This document shows, in pieces, positions 1-9,346 of a stretch of 64,000 bases of DNA. The number at the start of each line of letters is the position of its first letter. Positions within the stretch are counted from its first letter, which is position 1. A model generated the notes under the pieces. That model was not told the DNA's origin. It saw only the letters and a program-made list of their open reading frames with translations, and searched no databases. This stretch comes from Chryseobacterium oncorhynchi (GTDB taxonomy: Bacteria > Bacteroidota > Bacteroidia > Flavobacteriales > Weeksellaceae), in NCBI RefSeq assembly GCF_002899895.1, contig NZ_PPEI02000001.1, positions 62,001 through 126,000 of the forward strand, read 5' to 3'. The translations under genes and the position numbers were made by a program.

Positions 1-1
1 A

Positions 2-934
2 GCACAATTTGAGAATAAAAGCGGAGATAAGGAATATAATCTTTCTGTTATAGAAAAACTGTCTGCACAAGCGGCTTCCCAAGGTTCAGATGTCATTGTC
101 TTCCATGAATGTTCAATCACAGGATATACTTTTGCCCGAAAACTTTCAAGAGAACAGCTTCTCGATATTGCCGAAATCATTCCTAATGGAGAAAGTATTC
201 AAAGGCTACAACAGATTGCTATGCAGCATAATATTACAATACTGGCCGGTCTTTTTGAAAAGGATGAGCAAAACAATCTGTTTAAAGCCTATGTATGTGT
301 AGATAAAACCGGATTGAAAGCGAAGTACAGAAAACTGCATCCTTTCATTAATCCACACCTTACGCCAGGAAATGAATACTGCGTATTTGATATTTTGGGA
401 TGGAAGTGCGGAATTCTGATCTGCTATGACAACAATATTATTGAAAATGTAAGGGCAACCAAACTTTTGGGTGCTGATATTATCTTCATGCCTCATGTTA
501 CGATGTGTACCCCTTCTACAAGACCGGGAGCAGGCTTTGTAGATCCTCAACTTTGGGAAAACAGAATTGCTGACCCTACTTCTTTACGATTGGAATTTAA
601 TGGCATGAAAGGAAGAGACTGGTTAATGAAATGGCTGCCGTCAAGAGCTTACGACAATGGTGCTTATATTGTTTTTTCAAATCCTATCGGGATGGATGAT
701 GATCAGCTTAAGAATGGATGCTCCATGATTATTGATCCTTTTGGAGATGTTATTGCGGAATGCCGTTCGTTTGAAGACAGTTTTGAAACAGCTATCATTA
801 CTCCTGAAAAATTAACACAGGCGGGAGGGTATAGGTATATTAAGGCGCGAAGACCTGAATTATATGGCAAAATTATTGGACAGGATCATTTTTCTGAGCA
901 GAAAGTGGTGTGGCTGGATGATAAAAACAAGTAA
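2..934 (+). CDS. Nitrilase/carbon-nitrogen hydrolase family protein (5' truncated by window edge)
   Basis: Hydrolase of the nitrilase superfamily, which cleaves C-N bonds of nitriles or amides with a Glu-Lys-Cys triad. All three are visible: Glu in VFHECSITGYT (codons around 100-130), Lys in KYRKLHPF, and the nucleophile Cys in GILICYDNN. The frame is open from base 2 without a start codon, so the true N-terminus lies outside the window. An internal ATG at 221 would omit the catalytic Glu and is not the start. It ends KNK-TAA at 934. Substrate is unknown. The family call is secure, the specificity is not. Confidence 0.85.
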   Translation, partial: AQFENKSGDKEYNLSVIEKLSAQAASQGSDVIVFHECSITGYTFARKLSREQLLDIAEIIPNGESIQRLQQIAMQHNITILAGLFEKDEQNNLFKAYVCVDKTGLKAKYRKLHPFINPHLTPGNEYCVFDILGWKCGILICYDNNIIENVRATKLLGADIIFMPHVTMCTPSTRPGAGFVDPQLWENRIADPTSLRLEFNGMKGRDWLMKWLPSRAYDNGAYIVFSNPIGMDDDQLKNGCSMIIDPFGDVIAECRSFEDSFETAIITPEKLTQAGGYRYIKARRPELYGKIIGQDHFSEQKVVWLDDKNK

Positions 935-948
935 GAAGAGCTGGCTGT

Positions 949-1125
949 GCAAAGATGCAAAAGCCTTGGATACTGTATGTTGTAAGACGCAAGGATTTTA
1001 TCTCCGATAAAATTAAAGGTTGTGTATTCTTTGAGGGATAAAATTATTTACTTCTCGCAGATTTAGCAGATTTAGCAGATTAATACGATTAAATTATCTG
1101 CGTCATCTGCAAGATCTGCGAGATT
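949..1125 (+). repeat. Dispersed intergenic repeat, copy 1
   Basis: About 180 bp that recurs almost unchanged at 1213-1390 and, partly and inverted, at 23118-23215. It begins with GCAAAGATGCAA, passes through TGTTGTAAGACGCAAGGA, and ends in a long imperfect inverted repeat whose outer arms are CTCGCAGAT (1054-1062) and ATCTGCGAG (1114-1122). There is no credible coding frame. The stem could fold in RNA or DNA. It looks like a non-autonomous, REP/MITE-like chromosomal repeat; that class is an inference. Confidence 0.8.
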
Positions 1126-1212
1126 TTTTTGTATTTCTGCTCGTTCAGAATATCAGATTGGATAGGGTCTTAAAATAGTAGTAATTGATGGATGATGAAA
1201 TAAGTTGGTTTC

Positions 1213-1390
1213 GCAAAGGCGCAGGAGTTTTTGATACTTTATGTTGTAAGACGCAAGGATTTTATCTCCGATAAAATTAAAGGTTGTGTATTCTTTGAGG
1301 GATAAAATTATTTACTTCTCGCAGATTTAGCGGATTGAGCAGATTAATATGATTAAATTATCTGCGTTATCTGCAAAATCTGCGAGAATT
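1213..1390 (+). repeat. Dispersed intergenic repeat, copy 2
   Basis: Second direct copy of the 949-1125 element, about 90% identical by eye. The hairpin arms are CTCGCAGAT at 1318 and ATCTGCGAG ending at 1386. The two copies are separated by about 85 bp of unique DNA and fill the gap between the nitrilase gene and the 3' end of pdeM, so the 935-1434 gap holds repeats and no gene. Confidence 0.8.
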
Positions 1391-1434
1391 TTAAAAATCT
1401 TGTTTATTATATTTTTACGAGTTTTCTGTTCATT

Positions 1435-2079
1435 TTAAATTTCATAGATCTCTGCATCTGTAAAAACAAAAAACTTACTTTTCTTAGGCAGATTTTTAGT
1501 ATCAAGCCCTGTAAACTCGCTGAATGCAGGTAACAATAATTGGTTTTCGCTAAGAGCAAAGCAGGGAAGTCTGATACTTTTTACGGCAGAGTTTAAAACA
1601 ATTCCGGGATGAATATGTCCGGTAATCTGGAAACCTGTTTTTGTTTTATCAAAATCATGAATAAAGGTAAATCCATGAACTTCCAGTAAGGGTTCCTTAA
1701 AGTTCAGGCAAAGCTTTTTCTTTAATTGTTGTGAAATCCGGTCGTGATTGCCTTCAATAAGATGAAAATAGAGATCAGGATATTGATTTCTCCACGTGCA
1801 GAATTCATCTACATCAGAATTATCCCCTGCATGAAGCAGATCTCCGACAACTATAAATTTCTTAGGCTGGAAGTATTCAATCAATGCTGACAGTCTTTCC
1901 AGATCACTTTTCATAATATGATTGGCTAGTGCAATCCCATTTTTACGGAAATGAGCGGTCTTCCCGATGTGAAGATCAGAAAGTATCAGTGCTTTTTCCT
2001 TATTCCAAAATACAGCACGCTGATTGGTTAAAGTAAAAACTTCGTTTTGAATTGAAATATCTTTTGTAACAATAAACAC
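1435..2079 (-). CDS. pdeM: Ligase-associated DNA damage response endonuclease PdeM (metallophosphoesterase)
   Basis: Calcineurin-like binuclear metallophosphoesterase of the family found in the Lhr/ligase/MBL repair cluster; characterised members (MPE) are Mn-dependent single-strand DNA endonucleases. Metal-ligand motifs appear in order: SDLHIGK (D-x-H), VVGDLLHAGD (GD), EGNHD (GNHD), and the C-terminal H residues in FIHDF and TGHIHPG. At 214 residues it has normal length. It is the last gene of the minus-strand repair cluster, 47 bp after gpmA. Confident because motifs and neighbours agree. Confidence 0.9.
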   Translation of the reverse strand: MFIVTKDISIQNEVFTLTNQRAVFWNKEKALILSDLHIGKTAHFRKNGIALANHIMKSDLERLSALIEYFQPKKFIVVGDLLHAGDNSDVDEFCTWRNQYPDLYFHLIEGNHDRISQQLKKKLCLNFKEPLLEVHGFTFIHDFDKTKTGFQITGHIHPGIVLNSAVKSIRLPCFALSENQLLLPAFSEFTGLDTKNLPKKSKFFVFTDAEIYEI

Positions 2080-2126
2080 GATGACAAATTATAAATTTAA
2101 GGTCTTGTACTTTTTATACAAAAAAA

Positions 2127-2729
2127 CTAGTTTTCTTTTCTGCTTACATGAAAGTTTTCATCAAAAATATAGGTTATAGGAATACCTGTTGCAATTTCTC
2201 TTTCTAAAATTTCGTCAGGTGATAAGTGTTCAAGGTACATAATCAATGAACGAAGACTATTTCCATGGGCAACAATCAGTACATTTTCTCCTTTTTTTAA
2301 AAGTGGGGCAATCTCTCTTTCAAAATAGGGAATAACTCTGTTATAGGTATCTTTAAGGCTTTCTCCACCTGGTGGTACAACATCATAGGACCTGCGCCAG
2401 CTATAAACCTGCTCATCCCCGTATTTCTGTGCTGTCTCTGCTTTGTTAAGTCCCTCGAGATCACCATAAGACCGTTCATTCAATGCTTTATCCATAATGA
2501 TGGGAATATTGGGTTTTCCTATTTCCTCAAGGATAATGGAAAGGGTATGTTTTGCTCTGATAAGTACAGAAGTAAAAGCGACATCTATTTTTTCTTTCCT
2601 TAGGGCTATTCCTGCATTCTTTGCTTCTTCAATTCCAGTTTCTGTTATATCGATATCCTGCCAGCCTGTAAATCTGTTTTCAAGATTCCAGAGTGACTGT
2701 CCGTGGCGGACTAAGAACAATTTTGCCAT
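2127..2729 (-). CDS. gpmA: 2,3-bisphosphoglycerate-dependent phosphoglycerate mutase
   Basis: Glycolytic enzyme interconverting 3- and 2-phosphoglycerate through a phospho-histidine. The N-terminal LVRHGQSLWN contains the catalytic His (residue 9), NRFTGWQDIDIT is the characteristic substrate loop, and the second active-site His is in VAHGNSLR. It has 200 residues, shorter than the ~250 of E. coli GpmA. It sits on the same strand between the helicase gene (about 150 bp gap) and pdeM (47 bp), an odd place for a glycolytic gene. Confidence 0.9.
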   Translation of the reverse strand: MAKLFLVRHGQSLWNLENRFTGWQDIDITETGIEEAKNAGIALRKEKIDVAFTSVLIRAKHTLSIILEEIGKPNIPIIMDKALNERSYGDLEGLNKAETAQKYGDEQVYSWRRSYDVVPPGGESLKDTYNRVIPYFEREIAPLLKKGENVLIVAHGNSLRSLIMYLEHLSPDEILEREIATGIPITYIFDENFHVSRKEN

Positions 2730-2878
2730 GATTTTAATTTTATTTTACTCTTCGAAGAATATACTCTAAGTTACGAATTTGTCAAGAGTTATGATGCACA
2801 AAAGACATGAAATTTTCGTAGTATTTAGCCATCAGATTAGCATAACTTTTGCATTCATAATCGCTAATGAATGATACT

Positions 2879-5311
2879 TTAAAGTTTCAACATTCTTTTA
2901 ATTCTTGCATCAAGCCCTTCACTGGAAAGCGTCTGTCTGAGACTATCTACCTTTATAGGAAAGCTTAGTGGAGTAAAGGAATGAGAATGCTTTAAAATAA
3001 TTTTAGACTTTTCAATTCTTTTAAATGCTTCTATTAAACGTTGTTCCTGAAGCTGAATATTAAAGACTTCCGTATAGGCCTGCCTGATTAGAAAATGATT
3101 AGAATCATAATCATCCAATACTTTAAAGATCAATCCGGCTGAACTCTGTAAGGATTTATTGGAACGTTGCTTTCCTGCGTAATTTTGAATGACCATTCCG
3201 GAGATCACAGCTATATCCCGAAATTTTCTCCTTGCCATTTCTGCAGAATTAATACTGGCTATCATATCTGTCATCAGGTTCTCTCTGCTTAAAATCTGCT
3301 GTATATTTTCTTCATTTAAAGGGATTTCCTTATCACTGAATAATTCGAATCCATAATCATTCATCGCCATTGAAAAGGAAATTGGGGCCAGTTTTGAAAT
3401 TCTGTAAGCGATCAATGCCGCCATCACTTCATGTACCAGACGGCCTTCAAAAGGATACATAAACAAATGATATCCTTCACGATTTTTAATCATTTCAATC
3501 AAAAATTCATCTTCTTTAGGAATGTGGGAGTTTGCTTCCTGATTGACCAAAAGGGGGTGCAGGAATTTCAATTCTTTCTCTGAAGCTTTCGGGTTTAATG
3601 CGTGTGAAAGTTTTTCTCTTAAAAAGTGACCCAAATCAGAGCTCAAAGGCAATCTTCCTCCCAAATAACTGGGTACAAGTGCTCTTCCTTTGGCCGATCT
3701 TACATAAACGGTCATATCTTTGATCATCGCTACTTCCAGAGTACGTCCGGCTAAAATAAATTTTTCTTCTTTTTTTAATTTTGAAATAAAATATTCTTCA
3801 ATCATTCCAATATAACCCCCGGAAATAAATTTAACCTTTAGCATGGCATCGCTTACAATTACTCCCATATTCATCCGGTGAAGCATTGCTATTTTCCGTG
3901 AGGTTACCTTGTATAAACCATCATCCAAAATCACAATTTTATGGAATTCTTCATAACTTTTCAGAACACTGCCGCCAATGGTCAGAAACTCAAGAATACT
4001 TTTCCATTCTTCATCCATCATTTCCTGAAAGGCATATACCTTTTTGATTCTTTTGTATACTTCATCGGGATAAAAACCGTTTCCAACCGCCAAGGTCATT
4101 AAGAACTGAACCAAAACATCGAAGCATAAGACTTGTGGTTCCCTTGGTTCAATTACTTTTTGCTTTACGGCTTCCTTTAAGGCAGAAACCTCAATCAGTT
4201 CCAGAGAATGAGTGGGTACACAATAAATTTTGGAAGTTTCAAAAGGGGAGTGCCCACTACGGCCTGCCCGCTGAAGAAATCTGGCTACTCCTTTTGCGGA
4301 ACCGATCTGAATGACAGTGTCAACAGGTTTAAAATCTATTCCTAAATCTAGCGATGATGTAGAAACAACAGCTTTTAATTTCCCTGAACTCAGATTCTCT
4401 TCAATCCAGATCCTTAAGTGCGCATCAATGGAGCTATGATGAATGGCAATCTGCCCTGCAAAATCAGGATAGGCATCCAGCAGCAGCTGATACCACATTT
4501 CACTTTGGCTTCGGGTATTGGTAAAGACAATGGTAGATTTTGAATTGAGAATAATGGGTACTACCTTATCCGCCAATTTATTCCCAAGATGTCCTGCCCA
4601 AGGCAGTATTTCGATTTCATCCGGAAAGACAGGAATAATATCTATTTTCTTTCGTTCTGCAGCTGTAATTTGAGTCTTTTTAATATCATAAGGAATCAGT
4701 ACTTCCATAGCTTCTTCCAGATTGCCGATTGTTGCTGTAATACCCCAGATTTTCATGTTGGGAACGTAACTTCTAAGCTGTGAAATTCCCAATTCTACCA
4801 TTACACCGCGCTTTGAACCTAATAATTCATGCCATTCATCCACAACAATACATTTCAGATCGCGAAAAAAGGTCTCATGATTTTTCTGAGCAAGAAGTAA
4901 GTGTAAACTTTCTGGTGTTACCACGAGAATTTCGGGCATTTTCTTTACCTGTTGCTGTCTCACTTTAGGGTCTGTGTCTCCGTTTCTGACTCCTACAGTC
5001 CAGTCAAGTCCAATTTCATCAATGGCTTCCTGCATGGCCTTCGCAATATCCTTGGATAAAGATCGTAGCGGACTTATCCAGATCATTTTTAAGCCTTTTT
5101 TATAATGTTCAGGATGATTCAGAAAGTCTGAAACCAGTGCTAAAAAAACGGAAAAAGTTTTTCCAAATCCTGTAGGGGCCACAACCATACCGCTATATCC
5201 GCTTCCGAATCTTCGCCAAGTATCTATTTGAAATTTAAAAGGGGACATTCCTTTATCAACCATCCATTGTTGAATGATTTTAAATCCATTGGTATGTTCA
5301 AAAGCCGCCAC
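2879..5311 (-). CDS. Ligase-associated DNA damage response DEXH-box helicase (Lhr-type)
   Basis: Superfamily-2 helicase of the Lhr-Core type, an ATP-driven 3'-5' DNA translocase. Motif I (Walker A) is APTGFGKTFS near residue 45, motif II is VVDEWHE (DEWH box), motif III is ITATIG, and motif VI is QRAGRSGHSP near residue 345. The C-terminal half corresponds to the winged-helix and Lhr-specific regions. Length 810 is normal for Lhr-Core. It follows the ligase gene with a single-base gap, so the two are probably co-translated. The association with an ATP-dependent ligase, MBL exonuclease and PdeM is a known repair module. Confidence 0.93.
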   Translation of the reverse strand: MAAFEHTNGFKIIQQWMVDKGMSPFKFQIDTWRRFGSGYSGMVVAPTGFGKTFSVFLALVSDFLNHPEHYKKGLKMIWISPLRSLSKDIAKAMQEAIDEIGLDWTVGVRNGDTDPKVRQQQVKKMPEILVVTPESLHLLLAQKNHETFFRDLKCIVVDEWHELLGSKRGVMVELGISQLRSYVPNMKIWGITATIGNLEEAMEVLIPYDIKKTQITAAERKKIDIIPVFPDEIEILPWAGHLGNKLADKVVPIILNSKSTIVFTNTRSQSEMWYQLLLDAYPDFAGQIAIHHSSIDAHLRIWIEENLSSGKLKAVVSTSSLDLGIDFKPVDTVIQIGSAKGVARFLQRAGRSGHSPFETSKIYCVPTHSLELIEVSALKEAVKQKVIEPREPQVLCFDVLVQFLMTLAVGNGFYPDEVYKRIKKVYAFQEMMDEEWKSILEFLTIGGSVLKSYEEFHKIVILDDGLYKVTSRKIAMLHRMNMGVIVSDAMLKVKFISGGYIGMIEEYFISKLKKEEKFILAGRTLEVAMIKDMTVYVRSAKGRALVPSYLGGRLPLSSDLGHFLREKLSHALNPKASEKELKFLHPLLVNQEANSHIPKEDEFLIEMIKNREGYHLFMYPFEGRLVHEVMAALIAYRISKLAPISFSMAMNDYGFELFSDKEIPLNEENIQQILSRENLMTDMIASINSAEMARRKFRDIAVISGMVIQNYAGKQRSNKSLQSSAGLIFKVLDDYDSNHFLIRQAYTEVFNIQLQEQRLIEAFKRIEKSKIILKHSHSFTPLSFPIKVDSLRQTLSSEGLDARIKRMLKL

Positions 5312-5312
5312 G

Positions 5313-6893
5313 TTATTGTATTAATTTTTTGATTTCTTCAAGATGATCAATTTCGTCTACGGTCTTATCTTTTCTCCATCTTACAATTCTTGGGAACCGA
5401 AGGGCTACACCGCTTTTGTGACGATTACTGAGTCCAATTCCCTCGAAAGCAATTTCAAAGACAAGCTCTGCTTTTACGGTTCGTACCGGACCAAATTTTT
5501 CAATGGCATTTTTTGTTACAAATTTGCTTACTTCCATGATTTCTTTATCTGTCAATCCTGAATAGGCTTTCGCAATGGTAACCAATTTATCCTCATTTTT
5601 TACGGCGAAAGTATAGTCGGTGTAATAAGCACTACGTCTGCCACTACCTTTCTGGGCATAGATCAGGACAGCATCTATTGTAAAAGGATTGATTTTCCAT
5701 TTCCACCAATCACCTTTCTTTCGCCCTGAATGGTAGGGTGAATTTTTCTGTTTGAGCATCAATCCTTCGCTGTTTACCGTTCTTGAATTTTCCCGGATAT
5801 GGTTCAGTTCTTCCCATTTTTCAAAATTGATGCTTTGAGAAATCTTAATATTATGAGGCTTTTCATTAAGCAAGAATTCCTCCAGCATTGCTCTTCTGGC
5901 AAAGATTGGTTTCTCTCTCAAATCATTGTCTTCAAGCTCCAATAAATCATAAACGAAGACTTGTATTGGAATTTCCGAGAGCATTTTCTTGGTTAAAGTT
6001 TTCCTGTTTAATCTTTTCTGTAATTCATTAAAATTTAAAACTTTACCATCTTTCACTGCAAGTATTTCTCCATCTAAAACGAAGTTCCCGTTCATGGCTT
6101 TTATCACTTCAGTAATCTCGGGGAATTGCTCTGTAACAAGCTCTTCACCTCTTGACCAAATAAAGACTTCGTCATTTCTTCGGATAATCTGTCCCCGAAT
6201 TCCGTCCCATTTGTATTCTACCAGCCACTCATTGGGTTCGCCAAGGGCATCAAGCTCTTTTTCTAAAGGATAGGCAAGGCAAAAAGGATATGGTTTTGAA
6301 TTGTCCGGGTTTACATTTTCTGCGGCAATCAGTTCCCTGAAAGAAACATCATTAGGATTCCATTTTCCCATCAAGCTATGCATCAGCGCACTGGATTCCT
6401 GACCGGAAAACTTTGTCAATGCATTGATTAATGTTTTATCAGAAACGCCAATCCGGAAGCTTCCGCCAATTAATTTATTGAAAATCAATCGTTCTGTATA
6501 ATCCAATCCGTTCCATGAATTTAATACAAATTCTTTCTTTTCAGTTTCAGTTTTATCTTTTAAATCAACAATATCATTCATCCATTGTGACAGGCTTCTT
6601 TCTATTTTTTCCTGTGGGGGAGGCAGAATCAAAGAAAGGGTTTCACCAAGATCTCCAACGGAGGAATAACTTTCCTGAAAAAGCCATAGTGGAAGTCCTG
6701 TGATTTCCAACGCCCACTCTTTCATATAATTGGTATTGATGTTTCTTTTGGGTCTTTTTCCTGTAAACAGGGCAATAAACCACACTTTGTCTTCATCCGG
6801 AGTTCGTTCCAGATAATCCATAATTGCATCAATTTTAGCATTGGTTTTATTGGTTGTTTCCAAGGCATTGATAAGGTCTGCAAAATGTTTCAT
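5313..6893 (-). CDS. ATP-dependent DNA ligase (repair-cluster type)
   Basis: Seals DNA nicks through a lysyl-AMP intermediate. Nucleotidyltransferase motif I is EYKWDGIRG with the AMP-accepting Lys at residue 228; later motifs include FVLDGEIL (motif III/IIIa), EGLMLKQ (IV) and WWKWK (V). The N-terminal 200 residues are the DNA-binding domain and the C-terminus ends in an OB fold with RFPRIVRWRKDK (motif VI). Length 526. Its start overlaps the exonuclease stop by 4 bp and its stop lies 1 bp before the helicase start, showing tight coupling. This enzyme is separate from NAD-dependent LigA. Confidence 0.93.
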   Translation of the reverse strand: MKHFADLINALETTNKTNAKIDAIMDYLERTPDEDKVWFIALFTGKRPKRNINTNYMKEWALEITGLPLWLFQESYSSVGDLGETLSLILPPPQEKIERSLSQWMNDIVDLKDKTETEKKEFVLNSWNGLDYTERLIFNKLIGGSFRIGVSDKTLINALTKFSGQESSALMHSLMGKWNPNDVSFRELIAAENVNPDNSKPYPFCLAYPLEKELDALGEPNEWLVEYKWDGIRGQIIRRNDEVFIWSRGEELVTEQFPEITEVIKAMNGNFVLDGEILAVKDGKVLNFNELQKRLNRKTLTKKMLSEIPIQVFVYDLLELEDNDLREKPIFARRAMLEEFLLNEKPHNIKISQSINFEKWEELNHIRENSRTVNSEGLMLKQKNSPYHSGRKKGDWWKWKINPFTIDAVLIYAQKGSGRRSAYYTDYTFAVKNEDKLVTIAKAYSGLTDKEIMEVSKFVTKNAIEKFGPVRTVKAELVFEIAFEGIGLSNRHKSGVALRFPRIVRWRKDKTVDEIDHLEEIKKLIQ

Positions 6894-7912
6894 GGTTCCG
6901 GATTTTCAATGGTTTCTTTTTCCGATTCTTCTTCATCTTCACCATACAGGGTTTCTACAACATCTGCACGAATACCAATTTCATTCAGATATTTTGAGAA
7001 AATTTCTGTCTGCCCATGAGTAACATGAACAATTTCTGCTTCGGTAGCTTTTACAGTTTGCAGCAATCCTTTCCAGTCTGCATGATCACTCATGGCAAAT
7101 CCGGCATCTGCACTCCGCCATCTTCTGGCACCGCGCACCTGCATCCATCCGGAACATATGGCCGTGGCCGGCTCCGGAATTTTTTTAATGATATTACTAT
7201 CCAGTAAAGCGGGTGGAACAATTACAATTTCATGTTCCACTTCCTTTGAACGTTCTCTGAAGTCGGCAATGGTATAATCAGGAAGGTTAATTCCAACAGA
7301 TTCAAAAGCCTCATTTAGCTTTCCGATGGAGTAATGTACATATATTTTTCCCAGCCCCTCTACAGCTGTCATAATTCGTTGGGCTTTTCCAAGAGAATAT
7401 CCGATAAACACTGAGGTTTTGTTATTTTCTTTGTTTTTCAATACCCAGTTTTGAAGTTTTTGATTTAAATCCTGAACTTCAAGCCAGTTGTAAATAGGGA
7501 GTCCAAAGGTACTTTCGGTAACAAACTCATTGCATTTTACTAATTCAAAAGGAGTGCTTAATCCATCATTCTGAATCTTATAATCCCCAGACACAACAGT
7601 TACATATCCTTTATATTCCAGCCTAATCTGTGCGGAACCAATAATGTGGCCTGCCGGATGAAGAGAAACTTTTACTCCATTAATGGTAATTGTCTCTCCA
7701 TATGCCACACTCTGGCATTCAATATCGCTCCCAATCCTTTGATGGAGGATAGGCTTTGTAAAGTGATGGCAAAGGTATTTTTTCATTCCCCATCGGGCAT
7801 GATCTGCATGTCCATGAGTGATGATGGCCATATCAACAGGCCGCCAGGGATCTATATAAAACTTTCCCTGCGGACAGTAAATTCCTTTTCTGGTAAATGT
7901 GATTAGCTTCAA
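6890..7912 (-). CDS. Ligase-associated DNA damage response exonuclease (MBL/beta-CASP type)
   Basis: Metallo-beta-lactamase-fold nuclease, often mis-named mRNA 3'-end processing factor. The metal site is THGHADHARWG (HxHxDH) near residue 33, with GHIIGSAQ, VVSGDYK and the later HVTHGQ. Length 340 fits the family. It is the first gene of the minus-strand cluster and overlaps the ligase start by 4 bp. Family members act on DNA ends in the Lhr/ligase/PdeM repair set. The 7913-8173 gap upstream must hold its promoter; I did not find a clear one. Confidence 0.9.
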   Translation of the reverse strand: MKLITFTRKGIYCPQGKFYIDPWRPVDMAIITHGHADHARWGMKKYLCHHFTKPILHQRIGSDIECQSVAYGETITINGVKVSLHPAGHIIGSAQIRLEYKGYVTVVSGDYKIQNDGLSTPFELVKCNEFVTESTFGLPIYNWLEVQDLNQKLQNWVLKNKENNKTSVFIGYSLGKAQRIMTAVEGLGKIYVHYSIGKLNEAFESVGINLPDYTIADFRERSKEVEHEIVIVPPALLDSNIIKKIPEPATAICSGWMQVRGARRWRSADAGFAMSDHADWKGLLQTVKATEAEIVHVTHGQTEIFSKYLNEIGIRADVVETLYGEDEEESEKETIENPEP

Positions 7913-8173
7913 TGGTGTGACTGGTTTTATGGAATAAGCTTCAAAAACTTAACCAATTTATGATAAACTGCATATTTTATTATTCTTTTGGATTAGATTT
8001 CAGTGGGATTAAATATATTTTTAGCCTTTTGCAAAGGCATGTCTTTGTTTTAGTTTTATAAAGATGACCTAGTTTGAATGTAAAATACTAACTTCTTAAC
8101 ATAATATATTTCTATAAAAAGTGATTAAATTAATTCTTTATATTTGTCATCTAATCTTAGAATTAACACAAAC

Positions 8174-9334
8174 ATGAAAAAAAATTTAATCTATGGACTT
8201 ATACTATTGTCCACAGCATCTTTTACCCTCAATTCTTGTAGAACAGATGAGATGCTTACAGAAGCAGAACAGGTGCAGAAAGAAAAAATAGCATTTTTTG
8301 AACGCTTTGAAAAAGAAAAAAGTCTTTCTAAAAACTCATCATCCAATAATTATGCGATTCCCTTTAGAAACTCTATGTTGGCCTATTTCAATAATTATCC
8401 GGAAAAGAAAATAGCGCTTGAGAGTAAATATGGAACTGTGGATCTTAGAGTGTCTTCTCAGGATCTAGATCTGGATAGTGGGAAAAAATTGTTAATGTTT
8501 CCAATGCTTACGAATGGAAAAGTAACAGCTGTAATAGGTGGTGTGATTAATGGAGAAAGAGATTTTCTTTACTTTGATGCATATAAGGAGAGTCATCCTG
8601 ATCATGATTATCTCATCAAGACATTTCAAGAGCATTATACTTCTCTATCAATAAGTAAGGTTACTGACGTAGGAGAAGTTGTTATTATTGTAAAAAAACC
8701 ACAATTAGCAAAACCTGATCCGTGGGATGATCTAGGTGGTAACGGTGGCCATGACATGGGTGGTGGAAATGGTGACTACGGTGGTGACGGTGGTGGTGGT
8801 GGAATTGGAACTCCAACTGCACCTGTTTTCCCCCCACTACCTCCAGATATTCCGATTAAGGATATTAAAAAATTCTTAAGTTGTCTTGATACTAGCAAAC
8901 CTGCGAATTTAACTGTATATGCAGCTAAAATGTTTTCTTCAAGTAAACCTGGGCATGCTTTCATATCTATTACTCAAGGAAATAATACAATGACATTTGG
9001 GTTCTATCCCGAAAATGGTTTTCCTTTAACTGTGACAGGTCCTGGACAAATGGGTGATGATAGTGGACATACTTATAACAATGCATGGAATGTAGGAAAC
9101 ATTACTCCGGCACAACTTCAAAATATTATAAATGCAGCTGGAACTTACTCAAATAGTATATATGATGTTGGATTTAATAATTGTGTTGATTTTACTGTAG
9201 CAATATTAAATTATGCAGGAATAAATTTTACAGCAATAGGAGTTGATACGCCTACTACTTTTGCAAATAGCATACAATCTTCAACTACAAGTACAAATGG
9301 TACTGCTCCTCAAACAAAAAGAAATTGTAATTAA
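8174..9334 (+). CDS. Secreted lipoprotein with C-terminal permuted papain-like domain
   Basis: Unrecognised as a named gene. The N-terminus MKKNLIYGLILLSTAS ends in a lipobox (LNSC), so it should be lipid-anchored. Residues about 30-190 are a charged domain, followed by a long Gly/Asp-rich linker and a Pro-rich stretch. The C-terminal ~150 residues carry PGHAFISI and, later, FNNCVDFTVAI. A His before an NC pair is the order of circularly permuted papain-like (NlpC/P60, PPPDE, DUF4105-like) cysteine hydrolases. The start is fixed at 8174 because TATATTTG at 8139-8146 is a -7 promoter element covering an upstream TTG. Activity is an inference. Confidence 0.7.
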   Translation: MKKNLIYGLILLSTASFTLNSCRTDEMLTEAEQVQKEKIAFFERFEKEKSLSKNSSSNNYAIPFRNSMLAYFNNYPEKKIALESKYGTVDLRVSSQDLDLDSGKKLLMFPMLTNGKVTAVIGGVINGERDFLYFDAYKESHPDHDYLIKTFQEHYTSLSISKVTDVGEVVIIVKKPQLAKPDPWDDLGGNGGHDMGGGNGDYGGDGGGGGIGTPTAPVFPPLPPDIPIKDIKKFLSCLDTSKPANLTVYAAKMFSSSKPGHAFISITQGNNTMTFGFYPENGFPLTVTGPGQMGDDSGHTYNNAWNVGNITPAQLQNIINAAGTYSNSIYDVGFNNCVDFTVAILNYAGINFTAIGVDTPTTFANSIQSSTTSTNGTAPQTKRNCN

Positions 9335-9346
9335 AATAAATATTCA

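Noticed and set aside
206-550. Minus-strand open frame of 114 codons inside the nitrilase gene
   Set aside because: Antisense to conserved catalytic residues of the nitrilase; no family resemblance.
1054-1122. Rho-independent terminator for the nitrilase gene
   Set aside because: The stem is long, imperfect and part of a repeated element; there is no clean GC-rich stem with a T-run directly after the gene.
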